From a virus, in IMG/VR virus record IMGVR_UViG_3300036944_000510, positions 1-21,796 of that record: DNA of 21,796 nt; one strand, written 5' to 3'. Below the pieces are notes generated by a model that searched no databases, was not told the DNA's origin, and worked only from the letters and a program-made list of their open reading frames with translations. The translations under genes were made by a program, and so were the position numbers. Below are positions 5,562-12,292 of this stretch, one piece after another (position 1 is the stretch's first letter; each line of letters begins with the position of its first letter).

Positions 5562-7035
5562 ACTTGCATTTTATCCTCAGAAAGTATTTGCACCGGCTTA
5601 CTACACAGACCCGAATGAAATACTAAAGCGTAGAACTATATTCAGAGAGGAATACGATTTCTTTGTTGATTATGGTGGTCGTGGTGGCGGTAAGACTCAA
5701 GATAAAGTTGAAGCTGTAGTTGTAGAGGCTTCACTTAGAAGAGTTCGCGTTCTTGTTGGTCGTGAGCTGCAAAACTCAATTGAGGAATCAGTAAAAGCAG
5801 AGATTGAAGAAAAGATAGCTGAGCTTGGTCTTGGCTGGTTCTTCAAGATTACTGATAAACAGATCGTTGGTCGCAATGGTTCAAAGTTCATATTCAAGGG
5901 CATCAAGAACAACATCAACAACCTTAAGTCGATTGCTAACGTTGATATTGTTTTACTTGAAGAAGCTGAGAATATTTCCAAGAAGTCTTGGGAAAAGCTT
6001 TTGCCATCTATTCGACCTAAGTCTGGGCGTCCAATTGTCATTGTCATATTCAACCCAGACGATGAGTTAGACGACACTTATCAGCGCTGGATTGTTGATA
6101 CTCCAGATAAAACCCTAATCACCAACTGCAACTATTACGACAATAAATACTTTCCTAAGCATCTGGAAGAGCAGCGTAAGCATGCTAAGAAAACACTTCC
6201 GTTGCGTGACTATGAGCATATCTGGCTTGGAAAACCAAAAGGACCAGGTGGAAACATCATCATTGATCCTGAGTGGGTTAAGGCTGCTAGGTTTGCTAGT
6301 GATAATCCTGATTGGGTCAAGGTAGGGAAGAAAGTTGTTGGTTATGACCCAGCTGGTCAAGGTCGAGATTGTCATGCCGTTACCTATATTGACGGTAACC
6401 AGCTAGAAGAAATCGATGAGTGGCCGTTATCGCCTGATTTGAGAGTTGGAACAAGACGCTCTCTTGCAATGGTGCGCAAGCATAATGCAGACCTTTACCG
6501 TTACGATGAATGTGGTGGTTTTGGTGATGGTGTCGCTGTTTTTGTTAACGACAACATTACAGGCAAAGATGAAGACGAAGACGGCAAGTTAATTCCTTCT
6601 ATCAATGTTGAAGTTGTGCCTTTCAATGCTGGTGATTCGCCAGTTAATGCTGATAAGGAAATCGAAGGTACTGAAAAAACTTGGGGCGAAACATATACGA
6701 ATGCTAAAGCTCAAGCTCATGCGGTATTCGCTCAATTACTTTACAACACCTATCGATTCATCGTGCTCGGTGAGAGAGACATCAATCCTGAAGACATGTT
6801 GTCTATTAATCTTCCTGACGATACTGAGTTCAATAAGCTTCGCAAAGAGCTAACCACGCCTATCTGGGTTAAGTCAGAAGTAAATAGCAAGAAGAAGGTC
6901 GAAAGCAAAGACGCGATGGAGAAGCGGACTGGGCAACCATCGCCTAACATCGCGGACTCTTCAATTATGTGTAAAGCACCATTAGAGAAGAAAAACAACG
7001 CTCTCGGAATGATGATCCCTAAACGATTGAGATAA
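5554..7035 (+). CDS. terL: Terminase large subunit
   Basis: A 493-residue packaging motor of the Terminase_3/PBSX type. The ATPase half has a Walker A motif G-G-R-G-G-G-K-T at residues 41-48 and a Walker B V-D-I-V-L-L-E-E at 130-137. The nuclease half starts with G-Y-D-P-A-G-Q-G-R-D (Asp265 and Asp271), an RNase H-like catalytic strand, with further acidic residues downstream (Y-R-Y-D-E-C-G-G). The protein cuts concatemeric DNA and pumps it into the prohead through the portal. Length is normal. No intein or intron interrupts it, although terminases are frequent insertion targets. Confidence 0.92.
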   Translation: MSELAFYPQKVFAPAYYTDPNEILKRRTIFREEYDFFVDYGGRGGGKTQDKVEAVVVEASLRRVRVLVGRELQNSIEESVKAEIEEKIAELGLGWFFKITDKQIVGRNGSKFIFKGIKNNINNLKSIANVDIVLLEEAENISKKSWEKLLPSIRPKSGRPIVIVIFNPDDELDDTYQRWIVDTPDKTLITNCNYYDNKYFPKHLEEQRKHAKKTLPLRDYEHIWLGKPKGPGGNIIIDPEWVKAARFASDNPDWVKVGKKVVGYDPAGQGRDCHAVTYIDGNQLEEIDEWPLSPDLRVGTRRSLAMVRKHNADLYRYDECGGFGDGVAVFVNDNITGKDEDEDGKLIPSINVEVVPFNAGDSPVNADKEIEGTEKTWGETYTNAKAQAHAVFAQLLYNTYRFIVLGERDINPEDMLSINLPDDTEFNKLRKELTTPIWVKSEVNSKKKVESKDAMEKRTGQPSPNIADSSIMCKAPLEKKNNALGMMIPKRLR

Positions 7036-7037
7036 CT

Positions 7038-7268
7038 ATGGCCTTATTCAAAGTAAAAGCGCGAGACGGTTCTGTTTCGCTGCTTGTCCGTGCGCGCTGC
7101 ATAACATGCGCTCGTGAAACAGCTGTTAATACCTACACAGCGAAAGAAACATTACTTTGGCGTGATCCTAACTTATCCAGCGTTGAAGTAATCCATAACC
7201 CATCGACAACATTGCATGAACCAAACGGCAAGCGTTGTGTGCTTGAACGGACGGAATACGAAGTATGA
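7038..7268 (+). CDS. Small protein between terminase and portal, unknown function
   Basis: A 76-residue protein starting at ATG 7038, two bases after the terminase stop, and overlapping the portal start by 4 bases (ATGA at 7265). It has a C21-x2-C24 pair and one later Cys (in G-K-R-C), too few for a complete zinc finger. Composition is balanced and the frame fits the tight operon, so it is probably real. I do not recognise a family. Confidence 0.6.
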   Translation: MALFKVKARDGSVSLLVRARCITCARETAVNTYTAKETLLWRDPNLSSVEVIHNPSTTLHEPNGKRCVLERTEYEV

Positions 7269-8605
7269 GCGATAAAATACAAATGGCAGTTAACCATGCT
7301 CTTCATCTGCGAGCTAATAGCTACCAGAATGATGCAGTTGCTGCTGCTCGTGCTGCGCTAATCAATCCCATGGGTATGGACCATAAACGGTCTTCTGCTT
7401 GGTACGAGTACGGCTGGAAAGAGCAATTAGATTTCTCCGACTTGTATAACGCTTATCGTCGTTGTGGGTTGGCGTTCTCTGCTGTAAACAAGCTAATCAG
7501 CAGATGTTGGTCGTCTTTCCCTCAGGTTATTGAGGGTGAAGAGCAAGATGAATCCAAGAAAGAAACTGCTTGGGAGAAATCGAACAAGACCATTTTAACT
7601 AAGAAATTATGGAAGGCGTTTTCAGAAGCGGATAAGCGCCGTTTGGTTGGGCGTTATGCGGCAATACTGATTCACTTTCGTGATAGTAAGAAATGGCATG
7701 AGCCAGTAGATAAAGGGCGAGGTATTGCAAAGTTTACCGTAGCTTGGGCGAACTGCATTAAGCCTAAATCCTATGAATCCGATTTAAATAGCGAAGCATA
7801 CGGAGAGCCAACTGCATGGTCATACACGGCAACTTTACCAAATGGCGGCAAGAAGGTATTTGATGTTCACCCAGACAGGGTATTTATCCTCGGTGATTAC
7901 ACGCTAGATGCTATCGGATTTCTTGAGCCGGGTTACAACGCACTAACCAACATCGAGAAAGTAGAGGGCGGTTCTGGTGAGTCATTCCTCAAGAACGCTG
8001 CCAGACAGTTGAACATCAACTTTGATAAAGAAATTGATTTTAATAACCTCGCTTCGTTATACGGTGTGAGTGTTAATGAGCTACAGGATAAATTCAACGA
8101 AGTAGCCAAAGAGATAAACAGGGGCAATGACGTATTGATGTCAACGCAAGGGGCTACAGTTACGCCACTTGTCGCTAATACGCCAGATCCAACTCCGCCA
8201 TATGATATTAACCTGCAGACGTTCTCATCATCGGTGGATATTCCGGGACGAATTCTAGTTGGCAACCAGCAGGCTGAACGGTCAAGCACTGAGGACAACA
8301 AGTATTTTAATGCCCGTTGCCAGTCTCGAAGAGAAATGGAACTCAGCGGTGAAGTAGAAGAGCTTGTCGAAAAACTCACTAATTTAGGCACCATCAAGCC
8401 AATATCTGAATTTACGGTTGTTTGGGATGATCTGAACGAATCAACTCAAGTAGAGAAGTTAGAGCAGGCTGAGAAGATGAGCGTTATCAATGATAAGGCT
8501 ACGTCAACTGGAGCGCCTATATTTGATGACAACGAAATACGTACCGCTGCAGGTTATGAGCCGATAAAGGAAGGCGATCCCCTTCCAGATGAAGAACCGG
8601 ACTAA
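7265..8605 (+). CDS. Portal protein, DUF1073-type
   Basis: A 446-residue protein that I recognise as the DUF1073-type portal found between terminase and Mu F-like proteins. Supporting segments are L-A-F-S-A-V-N-K-L-I-S (residues about 69-79) and F-S-S-S-V-D-I-P with I-L-V-G-N-Q-Q-A-E-R-S-S (about 320-340), followed by an N-A-R helix and a C-terminal D/E/P-rich tail. Portals form the dodecameric ring through which DNA enters and to which the tail attaches. The same Pfam family is also labelled as an anti-CBASS Acb1-like N-terminal domain; nothing here suggests the nuclease part of Acb1, so this is structural. Confidence 0.82.
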   Translation: MSDKIQMAVNHALHLRANSYQNDAVAAARAALINPMGMDHKRSSAWYEYGWKEQLDFSDLYNAYRRCGLAFSAVNKLISRCWSSFPQVIEGEEQDESKKETAWEKSNKTILTKKLWKAFSEADKRRLVGRYAAILIHFRDSKKWHEPVDKGRGIAKFTVAWANCIKPKSYESDLNSEAYGEPTAWSYTATLPNGGKKVFDVHPDRVFILGDYTLDAIGFLEPGYNALTNIEKVEGGSGESFLKNAARQLNINFDKEIDFNNLASLYGVSVNELQDKFNEVAKEINRGNDVLMSTQGATVTPLVANTPDPTPPYDINLQTFSSSVDIPGRILVGNQQAERSSTEDNKYFNARCQSRREMELSGEVEELVEKLTNLGTIKPISEFTVVWDDLNESTQVEKLEQAEKMSVINDKATSTGAPIFDDNEIRTAAGYEPIKEGDPLPDEEPD

Positions 8606-8608
8606 ACA

Positions 8609-10489
8609 ATGGCAAAGAAAGCTGCATCACCGATATTGCCGCGCAACATCGAAGATCCTACGGGAGTCGATAAGTTAGAGCGTGGTGCCATTAACCAGTT
8701 TGAAAAAAGACTGAAAAACATTGGCAGGCGATATGCGGATCTTGTTGAGCGAATTCCTAGCCAGCCAGTCGTTAATAAGAAATACCTGTACGAACTGGAT
8801 AGTTTAATCCTTCGCATCATCTTGGATGAAGGTGACGCTCTGATTGACGATGAGTTGATTGGTCGTGCAGAGAACGGATGGTTCTTTGAAACTTACGTAT
8901 CGACGGCCTATCAACGTGGAACTGGTCAGGAATTCTCTAATCTCTCTGCTCAATCTAAAACGTATCGGTCAGAAAACGAATCGCTAACGCAGGTCATTAG
9001 ACGTGAGCCTTATCGACGTCGAGTCGCAATGCTTCAGGCTCGTGTCTTTGAAGAGATGAAAAGCCTTACCGCAAAAGTAAAAGCGGATATGGCAAGGGTT
9101 CTGACTGATGGCATTGCCAGAGGACTCAATCCTCGTGATGTTGCTAGATCGTTAGTCACTCAAGCCAAGTTAGAGCAAGGTCGTGCTAACCGAATAGCAA
9201 GAACTGAGATACCAACTGCGTTACGTCGCGCTCGATGGGATGAAACCGAAGATGCAGAGGCGCGATACGGTTTCAAAACCATGCAGATGCACATGTCTGC
9301 GCTATCTCCAACAACGAGAACGTGGCACGCAAAAAGGCATGCGAAGTTATTCACGTTGGAGCAGGTCAGAGAGTGGTTTGCTACTGGAGCCAACTCAATT
9401 AACTGTTATCTGCCAGGAACGAGAGTCCAAGGCAGATTTTTGGCTGGTTCAAAAGCTGAGTACAGGGGGCCGGTCATCAAGATAGTGACTGCTAGTGGAA
9501 GGAATCTTACCGTCACCCCTAATCACCCCATAATGACAAGTAGGGGTTTGGTTTCGGCGGCAGAAATCAACAAAGGCGATTACGCGATCTCTCACGGCGT
9601 TGATGTTGAAGATTCTGTTGGGATAACTGACCTGTATTATCAAGATGTTGAATCCAGAATCGAGGATGTATTTACTTCTCTCTCTGAGATCGGTCATTCT
9701 TTCTTTGCTAGGGTGAGCGCTATAGACTTCCACGGCGATGCTGAATTCATGGATAAAGATATCGCAGTTGTAATGTCCGATAGGGCGCTGACCTTCACAA
9801 GAGATTCCAGAACGCTCAAGAGCTTGGATTATGTCAGCCTCAAACATACCAACTCTGCAGTTTCTCATGGCTTTGGATCTTCTGACTTTAACTTCATCAC
9901 TGTCAGCGCTTCCTCGCCTTGCAATTTGAGCGTCTTTTGCCCGGTTTTTCCTAAAATTGGCTCCGAGCTTTTGGTTGCTGAGAGTTGCTGCTTCGGACAT
10001 TGTTCGGCATTTAAAACCGTTGGATTTCAAAAACCTGTTTATTGTGATTCTGGAAAACCCAATATCCATGCTGATTTGTTGGATGGTTTCTCCACTCATA
10101 TGTCTAAGGTAGATGTCTTCTGCGGTGAAAAAGTCAGATATGAGCCTCATGCTCCTTATTCCATGCTTTCTTGCGTAGTTCATGACTGTAATTCTGGCAA
10201 TCCCGAGTTTTTTAGCAATATCGCTAGGGTCGGTTCCGGACTTCAATTCCATGACGAGATTATCGACATCGTTGTTTTTGAGTATTTTGGTCAAGTTTAC
10301 GATCTCCAAGAGGTTTCAGGTTTAATGGTTGCAAATGGAATAATAGCAAGTAATTGCAAATGTTCAAATGTAACAGTCCTAGTTGATAAAGATGGGAATC
10401 CGCTCAACGAAACGATCATTGAACGAGCCGAGAAAATGTTCAAGAAGTCGAAGTTCGCAACTAATCAAAAATGTTCATGCTGCCACTGA
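8609..10489 (+). CDS. Mu gpF/SPP1 gp7-like minor head protein, interrupted by an intein
   Basis: The precursor is 626 residues. The N-extein (1-265) is a Mu F/SPP1 gp7-type head morphogenesis protein: a helical N-terminal part, then I-A-R-T-E-I-P-T-A-L-R-R-A-R (about 197-210), H-A-K-R-H-A-K-L-F, and F-A-T-G-A-N-S-I-N. The C-extein (583-626) begins C-K-C-S-N-V and holds the end of the domain plus a Cys-rich tail (C-S-C-C-H). Removing residues 266-582 joins S-I-N to C-K-C-S, restoring the conserved N-C-x-C motif of the family, so the insertion sits at its most conserved site. The spliced protein would be 309 residues, normal for the family. It is made with portal and capsid proteins and acts in prohead assembly. 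Unspliced protein is probably inactive, so the phage depends on splicing. Confidence 0.88.
   Translation: MAKKAASPILPRNIEDPTGVDKLERGAINQFEKRLKNIGRRYADLVERIPSQPVVNKKYLYELDSLILRIILDEGDALIDDELIGRAENGWFFETYVSTAYQRGTGQEFSNLSAQSKTYRSENESLTQVIRREPYRRRVAMLQARVFEEMKSLTAKVKADMARVLTDGIARGLNPRDVARSLVTQAKLEQGRANRIARTEIPTALRRARWDETEDAEARYGFKTMQMHMSALSPTTRTWHAKRHAKLFTLEQVREWFATGANSINCYLPGTRVQGRFLAGSKAEYRGPVIKIVTASGRNLTVTPNHPIMTSRGLVSAAEINKGDYAISHGVDVEDSVGITDLYYQDVESRIEDVFTSLSEIGHSFFARVSAIDFHGDAEFMDKDIAVVMSDRALTFTRDSRTLKSLDYVSLKHTNSAVSHGFGSSDFNFITVSASSPCNLSVFCPVFPKIGSELLVAESCCFGHCSAFKTVGFQKPVYCDSGKPNIHADLLDGFSTHMSKVDVFCGEKVRYEPHAPYSMLSCVVHDCNSGNPEFFSNIARVGSGLQFHDEIIDIVVFEYFGQVYDLQEVSGLMVANGIIASNCKCSNVTVLVDKDGNPLNETIIERAEKMFKKSKFATNQKCSCCH
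9404..10354 (+). mobile_element. Intein of 317 residues in the head protein
   Basis: The intein starts at Cys1 (TGT 9404) and ends at Asn317 (AAT 10352-10354); the next residue is Cys. Block A: C-Y-L-P-G-T-R-V. Block B: N-L-T-V-T-P-N-H-P with Thr38 and His41 (T-x-x-H). Block F: F-E-Y-F-G-Q-V-Y-D-L-Q-E-V-S-G. Block G: A-N-G-I-I-A-S-N followed by Cys+1. All nucleophiles for standard class 1 splicing are present, but the penultimate residue is Ser316 where His is usual. Residues about 65-287 form the linker between splicing halves. In the sense frame this carries no recognisable endonuclease; instead the opposite strand of codons 16-302 encodes one. Inteins are selfish protein introns, spread by homing. 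Confidence 0.9.
9449..10309 (-). CDS. Putative homing endonuclease encoded antisense inside the intein
   Basis: A 286-codon minus-strand frame, nested in the intein with 45 bases of intein outside it at each end. Two similar helix-turn-helix units occur at residues about 24-51 (I-A-K-K-L-G-I-A-R-I-T-V) and 72-99 (I-S-M-D-I-G-F-S-R-I-T-I). A Vsr/PD-(D/E)XK-like nuclease domain follows at about 155-250: F-E-A-D-I (Glu157), Y-N-C-D-I-F-I (Asp183), I-A-V-E-V-Y-S-A-H-P (Glu194, His199), then R-S-K-Y-I-L-D-S-G-F-N-I-L-I-I-Q-V. DNA-binding repeats plus a small nuclease is a homing endonuclease layout. The frame opens at TTG 10309; TTG 10294, 9 bases after a GGAG, has the better ribosome site, and ATG 10252 is possible. 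A promoter candidate lies upstream at 10340-10367. Expression and cutting are inferred. Confidence 0.8.
   Translation of the reverse strand: MEIVNLTKILKNNDVDNLVMELKSGTDPSDIAKKLGIARITVMNYARKHGIRSMRLISDFFTAEDIYLRHMSGETIQQISMDIGFSRITINRFLKSNGFKCRTMSEAATLSNQKLGANFRKNRAKDAQIARRGSADSDEVKVRRSKAMRNCRVGMFEADIIQALERSGISCEGQRPIGHYNCDIFIHEFSIAVEVYSAHPSKERMTDLRERSKYILDSGFNILIIQVSYPNRIFNINAVRDRVIAFVDFCRRNQTPTCHYGVIRGDGKIPSTSSHYLDDRPPVLSF
10340..10367 (-). promoter_or_regulatory. Promoter candidate for the antisense endonuclease gene
   Basis: Read on the minus strand: TTGAAC (10367-10362), 16 bases, then TATTAT (10345-10340) preceded by TGC, an extended -10. TATTAT matches the sigma-70 -10 consensus at 5 of 6 positions and TTGAAC matches the -35 at 4 of 6. 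The expected start near 10333 would give a leader of about 25-40 bases. The -10 lies in the codons for the last intein residues and the -35 in the first C-extein codons, so the promoter spans the insertion junction. Confidence 0.55.
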
Positions 10490-10506
10490 TGCAGTTAGGG
10501 GATGAA

Positions 10507-11838
10507 ATGAAAAAATCAAAAGTTTCACTTGTCGTTAACTCATCACTCGCGGTGAATCGTGAGTCTTGCATCCAAGTGAACGTTACTACTCGCGTTAACA
10601 ATCAATCGATTCGACGCGAAACATACAACGGCCGTGAGCATTGGGTATTGCCTAGTTACACGCTACCAGCAAACGTGATTATGAACGGTGGTTTGTACAC
10701 CGCTGAGCAGATAGATAAGCACTATGAAGGTCTGGAAGGTACTTTAGCTCCGCTAGGCCATCCTACTTTGAACGGTGCATTTATCTCTGCGTTTAGTGCT
10801 GAAGGTATTAACCAAGGCCACGTTGGGGCATGGAACCGCAACGTTAAGAAATCTGGTAACCGTGTCTATGTGGAAAAATGGGTAGATATCGAGAAAGCCA
10901 AAGAGTCACCAAAAGGCAATGAGCTCATTGAGCGTGTCGAAGCTATCGAACGTGGTGACGATGTTCCTCCTATTCATACAAGTATCGCGGTTTTTCTTGA
11001 AGAGCTAGAGCCAACCGAAGAACAGCGAAACATGGGCGCGAATTGGGTGGCTGACATCAAAGCCGTTGACCATGATGCCATTCTGCTAAATGAAGTTGGC
11101 GCAGCTACACCGGAACAAGGCGTTGGTTTGATGGTTAACGCTGACCTAGCAAAGCCTATGCAGATGCTAAAAGTTAACTCTGGCGTTCTTGTGGGCGAAA
11201 GCTTCCGCGAGTTAGAACGCCGATTAGAGAAAGCCGCCAAAGATAAGTTTGCACCGGGTAACGATGAATATGCGTGGGTGGCAGACTTTACCAGTTCTCA
11301 GGCGATCGTCATTACCAACGGCGGTAAGGCAAAAGTATACGGATACAAATCTGAAAGCGGAAAAATTGTATTTGACGATGATGGTACTGATGTCCAGAGA
11401 ACTGAGTCATGGACAGCGATTATCGCAAACAAAGCAAAGAATTTATTCAACCTGCAGAAACAACCTGCAGCAAACAAACAGGAGGGCGACATGCCTTTAA
11501 CACCAGAAGAGAAAAAAGAACTCGTAGGCGAGGTTAGTCAGGCTGTCGCTGCCAATATGCAAGAAGCCTTAAAACCGATTACTGAACAGTTCACTACTTT
11601 CCAAGCAAACACAGAAGAGCAGTTCAAAAAGCTTACTGCTAACCACGATGCAGATGAAGCGCGCAAGCGTGAAGCTGTTTCAAAACAGTTCGGTGAAATC
11701 GTTGCTAACTCACTGCAAGGTGATGCTCTTGATGAAATGTTCAAGAAGTGTGGCTCTGCTGCGCCGATTGGTACCAACTCTGCTACTGAGCAGGCTGAAA
11801 CGGGTGCGCCAAAAGCGGACGAATATTTCCCTCAATAA
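10507..11838 (+). CDS. Prohead protease (DUF2213-like) with C-terminal scaffold
   Basis: A 443-residue protein from ATG 10507, with AGGGG at 10497-10501; the frame extends to 10471 without a good site. The N-terminal half resembles the DUF2213 proteins that precede capsid genes in phages: L-P-S-Y-T-L-P-A-N-V-I-M-N-G-G, then P-L-G-H-P-T-L-N-G (His85) and I-H-T-S-I-A-V (Ser159). His85 and Ser159 are candidates for a U35-like serine protease pair. The last 115 residues form an acidic/lysine-rich coiled coil (E-E-K-K-E-L-V-G-E-V-S-Q) like a scaffold. An in-frame start at 11491 behind AGGAGG would make this part separately. Expected roles: directing prohead assembly, then cleaving scaffold and head proteins. 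The C-terminal E-Y-F-P-Q leads into the decoration gene. Confidence 0.75.
   Translation: MKKSKVSLVVNSSLAVNRESCIQVNVTTRVNNQSIRRETYNGREHWVLPSYTLPANVIMNGGLYTAEQIDKHYEGLEGTLAPLGHPTLNGAFISAFSAEGINQGHVGAWNRNVKKSGNRVYVEKWVDIEKAKESPKGNELIERVEAIERGDDVPPIHTSIAVFLEELEPTEEQRNMGANWVADIKAVDHDAILLNEVGAATPEQGVGLMVNADLAKPMQMLKVNSGVLVGESFRELERRLEKAAKDKFAPGNDEYAWVADFTSSQAIVITNGGKAKVYGYKSESGKIVFDDDGTDVQRTESWTAIIANKAKNLFNLQKQPAANKQEGDMPLTPEEKKELVGEVSQAVAANMQEALKPITEQFTTFQANTEEQFKKLTANHDADEARKREAVSKQFGEIVANSLQGDALDEMFKKCGSAAPIGTNSATEQAETGAPKADEYFPQ
11448..11470 (+). repeat. Ten-base direct repeat in the protease-scaffold linker
   Basis: CAACCTGCAG occurs at 11448-11457 and 11461-11470, separated by AAA. It encodes the linker L-Q-K-Q-P-A just before the internal scaffold start at 11491. 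It may be a slippage duplication that lengthened the linker. Confidence 0.6.
11491..11838 (+). CDS. Scaffold protein from an internal in-frame start (Nu3-like)
   Basis: ATG 11491 is in frame with the protease gene and is preceded by AGGAGGG at 11480-11486, one of the strongest ribosome sites in the window. Translation from it gives a 115-residue protein starting M-P-L-T-P-E-E-K-K-E: acidic, alanine- and glutamine-rich, mostly coiled coil, with a small C-terminal domain. This copies the lambda C/Nu3 design, in which a scaffold is produced in excess from a start inside the protease gene, and the protease carries the same segment as a prohead-targeting tail. Seen: the site and frame. Inferred: separate expression. 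Confidence 0.68.
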   Translation: MPLTPEEKKELVGEVSQAVAANMQEALKPITEQFTTFQANTEEQFKKLTANHDADEARKREAVSKQFGEIVANSLQGDALDEMFKKCGSAAPIGTNSATEQAETGAPKADEYFPQ

Positions 11839-11850
11839 GGATGGTGAACA

Positions 11851-12279
11851 ATGCGCTATCGTCGTATTAACCTAGACGGCAAGTCCGTCACAGAAACCCG
11901 CTTGGCTGCTGCTAATACACTGCCTGGCGTTCTCGTAAACATCGATTCTAGTGAAGAGTTTGCCGTTGTTTCAGCTCTATCTGGACGTATGTACGTAATG
12001 CATCCAGCATCACACCAAGGCTTAGGAATTGCAGAAGCGGTTCCAGCTGGTGATTCTGGTGTTGCTGAATACGTCGAAGAAGGTCGCGAACTCGCGCTTC
12101 TTTGTCCTGCTGGTGCATACAAAAAAGATACACCAATCAAGCTTGGTACCGCTGGCAAAGGTGCAATTGGTGTTGAAGGTACGGACGTTATTATTGGCTA
12201 TTCTCAGGACGAAGTTACCCTGACTGCTAATGATCTCATCCGTGTTCGTTTCCGTAGTGGCGTTGCTGTAACCGCTTAA
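11851..12279 (+). CDS. Head decoration/stabilisation protein (DUF2190-like)
   Basis: A 142-residue protein from ATG 11851, with AAGGATGG upstream. It is rich in G, A and V with β-strand-like stretches: P-G-V-L-V-N-I-D, A-G-D-S-G-V-A-E-Y-V, P-I-K-L-G-T-A-G-K-G-A-I-G-V, and ends R-V-R-F-R-S-G-V. Small β-rich proteins of this kind directly before the major capsid gene usually cement the expanded shell. The position between scaffold and major capsid supports this, but the exact family (DUF2190 or another) is uncertain. Confidence 0.62.
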   Translation: MRYRRINLDGKSVTETRLAAANTLPGVLVNIDSSEEFAVVSALSGRMYVMHPASHQGLGIAEAVPAGDSGVAEYVEEGRELALLCPAGAYKKDTPIKLGTAGKGAIGVEGTDVIIGYSQDEVTLTANDLIRVRFRSGVAVTA

Positions 12280-12292
12280 CAGGAGAAAGTAG

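Noticed and set aside
5697-6077. Minus-strand frame in terminase
   Set aside because: Ser/Thr-rich shadow of the conserved ATPase region.
7933-8397. 154-residue minus-strand frame in the portal gene
   Set aside because: Ser/Leu-rich low-complexity product, no motif and no promoter: a shadow.
7265-8605. Anti-CBASS (Acb1) protein
   Set aside because: The Pfam name of this family is misleading; position, length and motifs fit the portal.
9449-10309. Minus-strand frame as a chance shadow of the intein
   Set aside because: This codon phase does favour chance frames, but the product has repeated helix-turn-helix units, a nuclease motif series, a promoter candidate and near-exact nesting in the intein, which other shadows here lack.
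9404-10354. Group I or II intron in the head protein gene instead of an intein
   Set aside because: The reading frame stays open across the whole insertion and carries protein-splicing blocks at both ends, so removal at RNA level is not needed.
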